Assembly (NCBI GenBank): GCA_023512835.1
Contig: CM042087.1
Span: 4,312,021 to 4,376,020, forward strand
DNA: 64,000 bases
Direction of reading: 5' to 3'
Source: Taxillus chinensis
Lineage: Eukaryota > Streptophyta > Magnoliopsida > Santalales > Loranthaceae
The position numbers and the translations under genes are program-made. The notes under the pieces were generated by a model. That model ran no database searches. It had not been told where the DNA came from and was given only the letters and a program-made list of their open reading frames with translations. Shown here piece after piece: positions 33,542 to 45,074 of this stretch. The first letter of the stretch is position 1. Each line of letters begins with the position of its first letter.

Positions 33542-36002
33542 TGTAAAGACTCGTATTTGGGTAGTCTTGAGAGATAGTCATTCTATGGGAATGTAACTAT
33601 CAGACGGTAGTGTAGCCGTCAATGCGAGCATTTTGACCGTACTTGGGCCCGATTCCAGTCGGGGCCCCGTTTGACCCGATTGTTGACTTTTCGGGGTCTA
33701 TTGGTTGACTTTGCGTTTGAGCGGTCATTTGAGTGTGATAATATCTGAACAATGTTGTGCTCGTTATTTCGAGCGTTTTGTGATAATTTGACTCAATTTG
33801 GAGTTCGTGACCTCGGGAGGTCAATTATTGCGTTCGGGTCAATTATTCTTTGGGAGGCCAATTATTGGCAACGATACATATATAATTAAGAACTGCCTTA
33901 TCTCTTTAATTTCCAATTATTGGTGCGTGCGTGTTTGAGCAAGAGAGAGAGAGAGAAGGTGAAGAGCGTGAAGAGCTTTCTTGGTGATTTTGGGGCGATT
34001 GGAGCTCGTGGATCGCAAAGAATCTTCCAGGTAGGTGATTCTAACTCCTTATATGATTCATAGTAGGCTTAGCATGCTTAATTTGGGTGAAATCATGGAA
34101 TTTGGGGGTGAACCTTAAGATTTGGGGGAAACCCAATTTTTGGTTGAATCTTGTGATTTAAATGCATAAAAGAGGTATTTGTTGATTACATGAAATTTAG
34201 AGTTATTTAAGACGTGTAATGGGGTGTATATCAAAATAAATGTGTTTATGAGTGTTTGGGGTTCTTTGGGTTGCCGTTCTAGCCGAGAAAATTGGCAAAA
34301 ACGACGATGAATGGTGTGTTTCGGGGACTAAGTGAATAGTGTTTCCGGGACTAAGTGAACAGTGTTTTTCCGGGACTAAGTGAATGGTGTGTTTCGGGAC
34401 TAAGTGAATAGTGTTTAGGGACTAAGCGAAGTTTTTTCGGGACTAAGTGAATGGTGTGTTTCGGGACTAAGTGAACAGTGTTAGTCCGGATCAGTAGTCC
34501 GGAGGAATTAGTCCGGGATCAGTAGTCCGGAGGAATTAGTCCGGATCGTAGTCCGGAGGAATTAGTCCGGATCGGTAGTCCGAGGGAATTAGATGCTCGA
34601 GTAGTTAGTCCGGAGGAATTGGTCCGGATCAGGAATGTCGGTCCGCAAGGAGTGGAACAAGAGTTCCGTAGTAGTCGATCCACAGGAGTGGAACAAAGAG
34701 TTCCGTAGCATCAGCCACAGGAGTGGAACGAAGAGTTCCGTAGTAGTCGATCCGCAAGAGTGGAACAGTAGTTCCGTAGCATTAGTCCGCAGCATCAAAT
34801 CCGTAGGAGTGAAACAAGATGTTCGCTGCCAGTGCAACCGCACCGCCTCTGGACATTTACATTGTAAACCATTATGCCTCTCCACACTTAAGTATTATAC
34901 TTAAGTTACAATGTAAATAACGAAATACCCCCCATTTGGATTCAAAGAAAAATACTAGAAAAATTAATTCCCATTATTTCAAAATGTGAAATTTGGGATT
35001 TAGTGTAAAATCTCGGAAAAACCCAAAAGTTCGTAGTGGTGAATTTTTGGAAAGTGGGGTTAGACATCTCAAGAAAAATCCCCAAAAATCAGATTATCTT
35101 ATTTATGCTATGGGAACCCAATGCCGGGACTTTTGATTTCAAGAAAATAGCTGCTATGGGTACTTCCTTCATAAATCAAGGATTGAGGATTTACTTGTGG
35201 AGACGGCTCCGATTCCAAAGGAAATGTCGAGAATGACATGCCATACTCATGTTAGTATGTTGATGTGGGGTATTGGGGCATGGACTCCGTGACTTGTTTG
35301 GGTTCTCACCGTGATGCACCGATGGTGCTATGTGGTTGACATGGCAGGCATATGCACCGATGGCCAGGCCGGTGTGGCGACCGTGTCCGGGCATATAAGC
35401 TGTGGTAGGGCTGAGTGCCCTGAGCTGGGATCCTAGTGAGGATCGTGGACAAGCTGTCTGTGTGGGCAGGCTAGGTCCTGATGTTTGTTTGCAGGCCGAG
35501 TCCCGATGATTGTGCACACTACACGGTGCACGAGTACACGAGAGCATGTAGTATAGACTTGTATGTTTGCATGATGTGGAGTGTTGGGGTCACCTACCGA
35601 GCTTGTCGCTCACCCCTACTTGTTGTTTACCTTTTTCGAGTGTGACCCGAGACTAGTGGAGGACTTTCTTCCAGAAGGACGTGCCCTTACTACGATGTAT
35701 GATACGATCTGTATTCGCGTATTGTGATTGTATTATGCTTGTATCCCGGACATGAGTCCGTGGACGTTATATTTGCATACTGTTGGTGATGCATGTCCGT
35801 AATTGTTTGGCTTATTGTATGCATAATGATGTATGGGAAAGTACAGATTACCCTTGATGTATGATGTACGGGGTTGCATATTTGAGACAACACCCAGGTG
35901 TAGTCTCTATTGGTGCTAGTCACCAACCCCTTGACCTTTCGGGTGCAGGCAAGGGAAGTCATGAACCCGGTTCCGGGTTCCCTGGAATTCGGGGGCGTGA
36001 CA
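33542..36002 (+). repeat. 3' LTR of G1
   Basis: It runs from TGTAAAGACTCG to GGGGGCGTGACA, 2461 bases. It matches the 5' LTR throughout. Differences cluster in the tandem block and at CAG/CTG sites. Confidence 0.93.
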
Positions 36003-37601
36003 CCACGGGGTTATCGGCTCCCATAAAAGAAAACAACATAAATGGAAGAGTAAAATGGATAAAGTCTTCCACCTTGGTGTATCCACCTAACGCCTGTAAG
36101 TCCCCTGGAAAACAAGCAAACACGGTAGGAGGGGTGAGCAACCACGGCTCGTTAGGGATCAAGTCTCCCCAACCCTTCCCATGCTCCTAGCGGCTACATG
36201 CATGTGCACAGGTGCGGTGACGTGTTACATCAATCTCAACAAACAATAACAAACCACATCAGTCGTCACAATTATCCACCACACAAAACACAAGTGATTT
36301 AACCGCCTCTTCGGGCCAAGTTATTTAACCGCCTCTTCGGGCCAAGTGATTTAACCGCCTCTCAGGCAAAGTTCTTTAACCGCCTCTTCAGGCCGGATAC
36401 CACAATCAAGCACACAACACACATGGTCACCCAAGCATACCACCAAACACTTGGTGTGCACCCGTTCACAAGCGCACAAACCCAACCATTCGAGAAAATA
36501 GAGCAAACACACAAGATACACTAAACCACAAATCCGGCCACACAGGCATATTACCAAACACGTAATGGGCATATGCATACAGCTATATTCACACGAGCAT
36601 TTCATCGAACACATAGCATGTAATCCACGTAATCACACCAACATGCCACGAGGCCAACATTCATATAGGAGGTCACACCTATATGAATTTACATATAAAT
36701 AATATAACAGATATCTCATATTCCGCCCTAGGACCCTAGGACGGAGGAGGATTTAGGAAGAACAGAACCCCTACCTCAAGGAAAACGCAACAACACAAGA
36801 ACGGTCCGATCCCAAGCCGAACGCCGTCCACCCACGAAGCACCGACCACCCACGCAAGACGCCCGGTAGCAACCGGGAGCTCCCCTTCCCTCTCTTTCTC
36901 TCTTTGCGACTTACTGGTGAAGCAACAAACCCTAAACCTAAAACAGAGGGACTCCTCCTCCTTATATAGACAACACAACATCAAAACGACGTAGTTTTGA
37001 TTAAGTGAATCCCAGGATCAAAACGACGTAGTTTTGATCACACAAGTTACCACCTTTCCGCACCCATATAGGCCAAAATACTCGGAATTTCAACATGGTC
37101 CTTTGGAGAAAGTTCCTTAGAATGACAAAACCAAGGGAACCATGCAAAAATATGCTCGCACGCCAATTTGCACGCCAATTCCCCAATTGGCGTGCAGCTC
37201 CAAATGCACCCAAACTTTACCCCAAGTCTCCTTGCATCTTGTAGAGGCCTGAGAAGCAAAAATATGCTTGCACGTGAAATGGGTGAATTCACGTGCAGCT
37301 CCAAATGCTCTGAAATTTCTGTGGTAGATAGAGGACCTCATTCTAAGAAACTTTTGTTCTTGCACGCCAATTGTTTGAGGCCATCTACTAGGTCAAAAGT
37401 GAGCTCCAAGATCAGCCAAAACGACTTTAAACCGCTCTGAACGCATAGCATCTTCCTAGGGCATAAATGTACGCTATCGCTTGACACATGCACCTCTCAA
37501 AAGTCCCCTCTTGGGCTCATCTCTTACCTTAAACTTGTGTACCAACATCCAAGGTGTTTGTGGTTAACTCCTTACACACGGGTTACACACGGGTCATTAC
37601 A
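36003..37601 (-). repeat. 5' LTR of G2, piece 2
   Basis: It resumes the LTR after the G1 insertion (CCACGGGGTTA) and ends GGGTCATTACA. All elements described for the 3' LTR recur: tandem repeat near 36296-36395, TATA reversed near 36963, two ACGT palindromes (36981-37040) and two hairpins (37150-37300). Confidence 0.92.
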
Positions 37602-38680
37602 AACATGGATAGATTTTTCAACTGTTAAACGTTTTCTGTTGAAGATATGATAAGCCTTGCCGTGTAACGAGTATCCGATAAAGATCCCATCATCGGATTT
37701 TGGCTCAAATTTACTCCGGGCCTCTTTGCCATTGTTTAACACGTAGCAAGCACACCCGAACGCTTTGAAGTGGGAGATCTGCCTCTCCACATTTCATAGG
37801 GTGTTTTCATGGTAACCTTATTGATAAGAGTTTTGTTCTGAACATAGCATGCAGTGACATAGCTTCTGCCCACAGACAGAGAGGAAGCTTTGCCCCTGCT
37901 AACATTGATCTACCAGCTTTGACTAAAGTACGATTCTTACGCTCAGCAACTCCATTTTGTTGTGGAGTCCTGGGCGTGGAGAAGTCGTGTTGAATACCCT
38001 GTTTAGAACAATATGATCTCATATCAGAAAAATCAAATTTTGTACCATGATCACTCTTGATGCACTTAATGCTCGGTCCTTGGGAATTGCTTATCCAGTT
38101 GAAAAGATCTATGAGATGTTCAAAGGTTTGATCCTTTGATTTCAAGAACATCACCCATGTATTCCTGGTGAAGTCATCGATAACCACAAGGGTATATCTT
38201 GCACCGGCAAGAGAAGCAATAGAAATGGGACCACAAAGGTCCATATGAAGAAGTTGCAATGGAGTAGTTATTAAATTAACTGATTTGCACTTAAAGCTAT
38301 GCTTGGTCTGCTAGCTGAGTTGGCATTCTCGACAGAGAGAGTTTCTGGAGTATTTATGTTTGGGCAGACCATTTACTAAGTCAAGCGACACGAGTTTAGA
38401 CAAAGTCTTAAAATTTAAATGAGCGTAATGTTTGTGCCATAGCATCTTCATCTGATGCTTTAGTGAGGAAGCATACAGGGTCAGAAGAATTATTTCTTAA
38501 GAAGACTAAATATATGTCCCCATCTCTTAATCCAGATAACTTAATATCTCCAGATAAGTTATCCCTAACCATGCAGGTGTTGGACATAAAGGAAACAGTA
38601 AATCCTTTGTTACATCAATTACTGACACTCAGCAGATTATGCTTTAAACCTTCGACTAATGCAACCTTAGTTATTGTTAC
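37602..38680 (-). pseudogene. pol: Copia integrase and GAG-pre-integrase remnant (C1)
   Basis: The frame 38259-37807 carries LLHMDLCGPISIASLAGARY (first catalytic Asp in MDLCGP), VVIDDFTRNTWVMFLKSKDQ, IKSDHGTKFDF (second Asp) and TPRTPQQNGVAERKNRTL (catalytic Glu). 37790-37602 continues with KAFGCACYVLNNGKEARSKF and DDGIFIGYSLHGKAY. Upstream, 38300-38500, is the zinc-binding GAG-pre-integrase part in broken frames. Sequence homologous to C2 stops at 38680, where a Ty3 LTR begins. Confidence 0.9.
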
Positions 38681-40382
38681 TGTCACGCCCCGGATTTCCA
38701 ACCCGAGGAAACCGGTACGTGACTTCCCTTTTACCCACACGGAGGGCAAAGGGGTAAGGATACAAATCAAGAATTTAACATTTTAAAACTTTCACAACAC
38801 ATTCAAGAAAAATAAGGTCCATCAAAGCTGTCCACAAACCAATAACAAAGTCAGTCTTTATTACAAAGTCCTATTTTTAATCCATCCCCATTGGGGTTAC
38901 ATCAGTTCCCATAAAAATAACATAAACAGTAAAGTAAATAAGGTCTTCCACCTTGGTGTATCCACCTAACGCCTGTAAGTCCCTGGAAAAAAAGCAAACA
39001 CAGTAGGAGGGGTGAGCAACCACGGCTCGGTAGGGATCATGTCTCCCCAACCCATCCCATGTTCCTAGCATCTACATGCCATGTGTACAAGTGCGGTGTT
39101 GTGTTACAATAATTTCAACAAACATAATAACAACCACATCAACAATTTACAATCCTCCCCCGCTACACAGGCTAACACTTTAACCACAAGTGATTTAACC
39201 GCCTCTTCAGGCCAAGTGATTTAACCGCCTCTTCGGGCCAAGTGATTTAACCGCCTCTTCGGGCCAAGTACCAAAAAGCACACACAACACACATGGTCAC
39301 TCAAGCATACAACCAAACACTTGGTGAGCACCCGTTTACAAGCGCACAAACCCATTCGGGCCATAGAGCAAACATCCGGCATACATAAACACACAAAAAA
39401 AAAACAACCCAAGTCCACACGGACATATTACCAAACACTTAATGGGCATATACACACAGCTAAGTTCACACATGCATTTCATCAAACATGTAGCAGGCAT
39501 GTCATACGGGCATTTTATCAAACACGTTTCATGCATCACACAAACACCGAAACACCAAAATCGCCATTGGAGGCCAACATTCATATAGGAGGTCACACCT
39601 ATATGAATTTACATATAAATAATATAATTTTCCAGGACCCCTAGGACAGAGGAGGATTTAGGAACAACAAAATCCCTACCTCAAGTAAAACGCAACAACA
39701 CAGCAAAGTCCCGATCCCACGTCGAACGCCGTCCACCCACGAGTCACCGACCACCCACGCAAGATGCCCGGCAGCAACCAGGAGCTCTCCTTCCCTCTCT
39801 CTCTCTCTCTCCCGAGCCTGGTGGAGCAACAAACCCCAAACCCCCAACCTAAAACAAAGAGGGCTTCTCCTCCTTATATAGACAACACAACATCAAAACG
39901 ACGTAGTTTTGATTAAGTGAATCCCCAGCATCAAAACGACGTAGTTTTGATTACACAAGTTAGAACCTTTCCGCACCCATATAGGCCAAAATACTCAGAA
40001 TTTCAACATGGTCCTTTGGAGAAAGTTCCTTAGAATGTCAAAACCAAGGGAACCATGCAAAAATAAGCCTGCACGCCAATTTGCACGTGAATTCCCCAAT
40101 TCACATGCACCTCCATATGGACTCCAAATGCTCTCAAACTTCACCCCTAGCCTCCTTGCATCATTTAGAAGACAATTACACTTGCACGTGAATTGGACCC
40201 ATATCACGTGCACCTCACATACATGTCCATTTGGCCTGAAACTTCTGTGGTAGATAGAGGACACCATTCTAAGCATCTTTCCTTTTGCACGTGAATTCAT
40301 TGGAGTCCATTTACTAGGTCAAAATCTAGAAAAACTCTACTCCGGAGGTAAAACTGACTAACTCAAGGTACGGGTCCTTACA
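38681..40382 (-). repeat. Complete family II Ty3 LTR
   Basis: It starts TGTCACGCCCCGG and ends GGGTCCTTACA. It contains the three-unit TTTAACCGCCTC repeat (39189-39270), a (CT)n leader, TATA reversed near 39871-39881, two ACGT palindromes (39891-39951) and two CACGTG-type hairpins (40074-40105 and 40172-40203). The left flank is GTTAC and the right flank TGCTG, so there is no TSD, and neither PBS nor PPT adjoins it. It is therefore not a simple solo LTR; a recombination or deletion probably removed one side. Confidence 0.85.
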
Positions 40383-40750
40383 TGCTGTCCTATCCCTGTA
40401 CCACAAGTCAACATGCCAAGGGGCATGTACCTGTTTCCATGCCAAGCACACCACCTCAATATATATATATACATACAGTATTCACAACACAATACATCAA
40501 TTACATTGCTCAGAGGCTTCCAGCCCTTTTACAACCCACTAGGGAACAAGCTCCCAATAATAACACCAGGGTACACAGTTCAAACAAACAGAATCTCAAA
40601 TACAACGAAATAACCAAATGTATGTATATCTATAAGGCCATACAGCCCCAGCGCCTACCAACTTGCCTATCGCCTGCTAGGTCCTCGCAAAGAAACGGTT
40701 CATAAGAGGGGTGAGCACACCACGGCTCAGTAGGGATCGAGTCTCCCCGG
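40383..40750 (-). repeat. G3 3' LTR, piece 1 (left end truncated)
   Basis: The stretch ends with GGGGTGAGCACACCACGGCTC and AGGGATCGAGTCTCCCCGG, which parallel the family II LTR phrase GGGGTGAGCAACCACAGCTC. It lacks the expected TGTCACG start. A TRIM-like element interrupts it at 40751. Confidence 0.6.
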
Positions 40751-42507
40751 TGTCACGGGGTCGGGTTTCTGCGCCTCTCAACCCATTGCGGCACTTTAGT
40801 TACTCTATCCACGGTCCGCTAAGTTTAGCCTTTGAGGGTTGAAGCGCACAGGACCGGTTTCGCCTGCCACCGGGCTCATCAGGAGAACGGCTCCGGTTCC
40901 CGACCAAGTTTGTGTAAGGATGGCCAAATCCCTTCTTCAACGTCAAGTCCTCGACTAGCGGCGTGCTCCCCCGCATTCAACCGGGTCGGCACGTCTGAAC
41001 TCGAAGGGGTTCCATCCGTTTTCCTCCACGAACCCCTGGAACCTTGCTGCGCACCATCTACGCTTTCAACGAACCCCTCCCCTTTTACGTAGCACGAATA
41101 CATTCTCTGAATCGTGCCACTAAGAAACGTCCCGCCAGCACCACGTTGCTCGGGTCATGACATTTTCCTCCACCCAATCCTCGCAACGTCCTCGTTGCGC
41201 TGTGATATCACTTCCCCGCGGCGATGGCATCATTACCTCGACGCCCTCCCACTCGCCCAATGTCAACAGCTTGGACATCGCTTCCCCGCAGGTTGCAACA
41301 CCTTTACCAAGATGCTCACCCACTCGCCCAATGTCCAAAGGATACGAGGCTTCCAAGATCGCTCCGACGCGCTCCTTCGTACTCCCTTGCCCAGCTCTGT
41401 ATCACACTCTAGGATACTCCAACTCTATGGATGCAAGGCGTGCAAGACACTATCGGTCGACTCACCTCTGTGAGATCCCACCTTGGGATCACGCTACTCG
41501 CGAGAGTGCTCGGCGAGTCTTCAGGATACGGGCCGGTTCGGCTCTGATACCACTTGTCACGGGGTCAGGTTTCCTGCGCCTCTCAACCCATTGCAGCACT
41601 TATCTTCTCTATCCACGGTCTGCTAAGTTTCCCCTTTGAGGGTTGAAGCGCACGTAGACTGGTTTCGCCGTGCCAATGGGCTCATCAGGAGAACGGCTCC
41701 AGTTCCCGACCAGTTTGTGTAAAGATGGCCAAATCCCTTCTTCAACGTCAAGTCCTCGACTAGCGGCGTGCTCCCCGCATTCAACCGAGTCGGCACGTCT
41801 GAACTCCGAAGGGGTTCCATCCGTTTTCCTCCACGAACTGCCTAGAACCTTCCGCTGCGCACCATCTACGCTTTCAACCAACCCCTCCCCTTTACGTAGC
41901 ACGAATACATTCCTGAATCGTGCCATTAAGAAACGTCCCACCAGCACCACCCTGCTCGGGTTGTGACATTTGCCTCCACCCAATCCTCGAAACGTCCTCG
42001 TTGCGCTTGTCGACATCGCTTCCCCGCAGGCGATGGCATCGTTACCTCAACGCCCTCCTACTCGCCCAATGTCAACAGCTTGGACATCGCTTCCCCGCAG
42101 GTGATGCGATACCACTTGTCATGGGGTCAGGTTTCCTGCGCCTCTCAACCCATTGCGGCACTTAGCTTCTCATCCACGGTCCACTAAGTTTAGCCTTTGA
42201 GGGTCGAAGAGATCGGTTTCGCCCTGCCACTGGGCTCATCAGGAGAACGGCTCAAGTTCCCGACTAGTTTGTGTAAGGATGGCCAAATCCCTTCTTCAAC
42301 GTCAAGTCCTCGACTAGCGGTGTGCTCCCCGCATTCAACCGGGTCGGCACATCTGAACTCCGAAGGGGTTCCATCCGTTTTCCTCCACGAACTGCCTGGA
42401 ACCTTCCGCTGCACACCATCTACGCTTTCAACCAACCCCTCCCCTTTACGTAGCACGAATACATTCCTGAATCGTGCCACTAAGAAACGTCCCGCCAGCA
42501 CCACGCT
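40751..42507 (-). mobile_element. TRIM-like small LTR element with three LTR copies
   Basis: LTR copies lie at 40751-41162 (412 bases), 41555-41968 (414) and 42117-42507 (end lost), starting TGTCACGGGGTC or TGTCATGGGGTC and ending GGTCATGACA or GGTTGTGACA. Between the first two, 41163-41554 has a purine-rich tract (reversed GGGTGGAGGAAAA) next to one LTR and GCTCTGATACCA, a perfect reversed initiator-Met PBS, next to the other. That is the layout of a terminal-repeat retrotransposon in miniature, about 1.2 kb with no coding room. Between the second and third LTR a shortened internal part (41969-42116) repeats the same sequence. The tandem state likely arose by unequal recombination. Confidence 0.85.
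41609..42016 (-). other. Open frame across a TRIM LTR, 135 codons
   Basis: The frame contains ARFRNVFVLRKGEGLVESVD, SWRKTDGTPSEFRRADSVEC and ASRGLDVEEGIWPSLHKLVG. The third LTR has the homologous frame (42190-42528, 112 codons). The first LTR keeps it only in pieces. I do not recognise the protein. Shared frames are expected from near-identical LTRs, so this is weak evidence for a real gene; it could be a captured host fragment or chance. Confidence 0.3.
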
Positions 42508-43838
42508 ATGCATGTCAAGTGGATGCATGTGCTTGTGTAGTGACTTAAGCTAAAACAATAACCATCACCCAGTAAACACACCTCATACCTCTGCCTGCAC
42601 AGGAGGGCAGAGGACACCCCGCCACCACGGCGACGTGACATACGACACCAGGCAAATGTGAATCTCATCTCAAGGGGTAAAGTATAATGACTGTCCCATA
42701 CTCAGCTCAATCCCCGCGTTTCTGGGGTTCTCATCTCAACTCCCCGCGTTTCTGGGGTCCTCAACATACACATTCCAACATATACAACTCAACAATCTCA
42801 ACTCAATAAACATAACTCAACAAACACAGGACAGACATGTAACTCATTTAACATACAAAAAGCTTAACTCATAATGTAAAACAACAGATAGTCTCAGAAC
42901 AATCAAATCATTACACATAACATCACCTAACTCCTCATGGTCCCCAAAGTCCACACATTTCTCACACTCATAGTCTGGATCATAAACAACCTTTCAAAGG
43001 AAGCTTATCCACCTCAAGGGGAGCCCAAAACAAGCTGCATTTGATAACCTATTGTCGCGGGCAGAGACAAATTAACTCCAAACATCATTCTAACCATCCC
43101 AGAAGGTTCAAGGACGATTTTTAGCCAAAACAAGGTTGCACGTGAAAAGGTCATTCTCACGTGCAGGGGTATTTCAACTCATATGCCTCTAAGGAAGCTC
43201 CACCTAAAATTTGGGGCAATTTGGAGCAAGAATGAATCTGCAAGTGAAAAAGGCATTCTCACGTGCAGACTCCAAAACCTTCCTTTTGTCATTTTAATCA
43301 TTTTTCCCTAAAGGACCAACCTCAAATTTGTTTTAGTTTAGAAGTTATTGAGATTCTAAGTTCGTAAACAGGGTTTAAATCCAATACTGGCCTCACCCTC
43401 ATTTTGATTTCGCAATACCAGAGGCCTTAGCCAAACCAGATACAGGGTTTTCCAAAAAATCTTCATCTAAATAATCTCAAGACAATGGGTATACAAATGA
43501 CCCAAAGTATAAATAATCTCACACAGAAATTCAGAAATTCAGAAAACTCAGACAAAAACCCCAGATCATCCATAGGCTCAATATATATATTAAAAATCTC
43601 TTCTCAACACCCCAGATCATCACATAAATTTTATTTTCTAGAAATCTGTAAGAGAGACGGCAAAGAGACAAACTTGAAATCCCTACCTCGTATTGCAGAA
43701 AAAGAATTTTTCCAGGAATTAGGTTCTAGCCACCAGAAAAGATCCTTGATTGCCGGAAATCTCCCTTCCAGCCTCCGGATCGTCTTCTCCTTCTCTTCCT
43801 CAGGCCTCAGGCCTCTTTCCCTTGGCCGGAATTTGCAG

Positions 43839-43885
<47 letters not shown>

Positions 43886-44006
43886 GTCGGCTGCCAACAA
43901 TGAGTAGGGTTTGGTTTCTCCTTTTCTTTTCTCCTCTTTTTTTTTATTATTTTGTTTTTAATAGAAGCCCAAGACCAAAAACAGCCCAACAGTGGTTAAG
44001 TGAACC
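42508..44006 (-). repeat. G3 3' LTR, piece 2
   Basis: It begins GCATGTCAAGTGGATGCATG, parallel to CTACATGCATGTGC in family II LTRs. It holds a short tandem of CCCCGCGTTTCTGGGG near 42712-42760, two hairpins with CACGTG arms (43138-43164 and 43241-43271), and a (TC)n leader. It is interrupted at 44007 by copia C2 and resumes at 56302. No gene is visible. Confidence 0.7.
43842..43883. repeat. (TC)n microsatellite
   Basis: About 21 uninterrupted TC units. On the transcribed minus strand this is a (GA)n tract in the leader, as in other family II LTRs, but longer. Confidence 0.95.
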
Positions 44007-45072
44007 TGTTGGATCAAACCCAGAATTTGGATAATGCCGTTAAAGCCTTATGTAATTTGATCTGAGATCTTTTGTGTTTATTTGATCATTGCAGAAGGTA
44101 TGTCACTAATCCAAAGATGCACTCGTGAGAGCAAAGCTAAGGACAGGATACATAATCCTGATCCGGACAAGAGTTAGTGTCGTAAACACTTGGTAAATAA
44201 CTAAGGAACTTACATACGGAGTAAGGAACTTACATACGGAGTAAGGAACTTACACACGGAGTAAGGAACTTACATACGGAGTAAGGAACTTACATACGGA
44301 GTAAGGAACTTACACGGGTAAGGAACTTCGTCGGAGTAAGAAACTTACATACGGAGTAAGGAACTTACATGCGAGTAAGGAACTGACACGGACTAAGGAT
44401 TCTAGTACTGAATAGATACGGAATAAGCAACCACCGACAGGGTAAGGTTCCGAGCTTCATTAACTACGGAGTAAGGAAAATTACACCGGACCAAGAAGAC
44501 ACTGCTCCAATGAAACCGCATTTAAAGTTATCGGCTCGTGCTTGTCCGATGTAAGAAGAATGCATTTAGAACAAGAAGAATCTTACACGTGGATCATCCG
44601 GATATGTGGACACAACCTTAATTGTATCTCGGAACTCACAAAGACACTTATACTCTTCGAATCCAAGATCTTGAGCTCCACAATCCGCGGTCAAGGCAGA
44701 TAGATTACCAAGGGATAGTTAGTGCGGACGCATTCGGAACTTCAAGTTCCAAGGTTGTCTCTTAGGAATGTTTTTGTATAAATATTCATACTTATACTTC
44801 TTGTAAAAAGAGTGAGCTAGAGCGAAGAAGTGCAAAAATAGAAAAGGCACTTGGCTAGTGTGTGAATTCAAAGTTGTAAACGAGTGTAAGAGAGTGTTTG
44901 CTTTATTTTGTTGTAATCACTTTGTGATAATAAAACAAAATACTTCCTTATCTGGTTATCTTCCGCGGTGATATTATCACTTAAACTAGATAAGTCTTTG
45001 TGTCTTGAGAGAAAAGAAGAGTTCGAATAAGAGCCTATTCACCCCCCCCCTTTAGGCTCCAAGGGACCATCA
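44007..45072 (+). repeat. 5' LTR of C2
   Basis: It runs from TGTTGGATCAAACCC to GGGACCATCA. It carries a 20-bp tandem array (44200-44400). GTATAAATATTCATAC near 44775 is a plausible TATA region, and the (C)n stretch before TTTAGGCTCC is near the 3' end. It differs from the 3' LTR by small indels and CAG/CGG changes. Confidence 0.93.
44200..44400 (+). repeat. 20-bp tandem array in copia LTR
   Basis: About ten units of GTAAGGAACTTACATACGGA; the 3' LTR has ten units at 55411-55607. Variants include ACACACGGA and TACATGCGGA. In C1 the equivalent field is longer and more diverged. Confidence 0.9.
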
Positions 45073-45074
45073 AG

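Larger units (their letters stand above)
25673..36002 (+). mobile_element. Complete Ty3/gypsy chromovirus element G1 (family I)
   Basis: The 5' LTR is 25673-28119, internal region 28120-33541, 3' LTR 33542-36002. It lies inside the 5' LTR of G2 with TSD CCACT (25668-25672) against CCACG (36003-36007). The LTRs differ mainly by single-base changes and 1-3 base indels, so this is the youngest Ty3 insertion in the window. All domains of a chromovirus are present in order, but frameshifts in every domain make it non-autonomous as read here. Confidence 0.94.
18193..37601 (-). mobile_element. Ty3/gypsy chromovirus element G2 (family II), interrupted by G1
   Basis: The 3' LTR is 18193-19987, the internal region 19988-25479, and the 5' LTR 25480-25672 plus 36003-37601. 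The two LTRs have almost equal length (1795 and 1792 bases after removing G1). The TSD AACAT (18188-18192 and 37602-37606) is perfect and lies in the copia pol of C1. PBS and PPT lie next to the LTRs. Gag, protease, RT, RNase H, integrase and chromodomain are all recognisable but broken. Confidence 0.93.
10024..38680 (-). mobile_element. Ty1/copia SIRE/Maximus-like element C1, interrupted and 5'-truncated
   Basis: Reading on the minus strand from high to low coordinates: GAG-pre-integrase and integrase (38680-37602), an insertion (G2), then pol linker, RT and RNase H (18192-16167), a spacer, an extra ORF (14360-11616), PPT and 3' LTR (11469-10024). Integrase before RT defines Ty1/copia. The extra 3' ORF and the motif [12 protein letters not shown] are typical of SIRE/Maximus elements. 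G2 split it between 18192 and 37602 with TSD AACAT. Protease, gag and 5' LTR are absent, since the sequence jumps into another LTR at 38681. Confidence 0.88.

Noticed and set aside
40751..41162. TRIM LTR as a Cassandra element with a 5S rRNA-derived promoter
   Set aside because: I saw no 5S-like box A/C sequence in the LTR on either strand.
44200..44400. Regular 20-bp repeats resembling a CRISPR array
   Set aside because: Units are head-to-tail without unique spacers, inside a plant copia LTR, and repeated in both LTRs.
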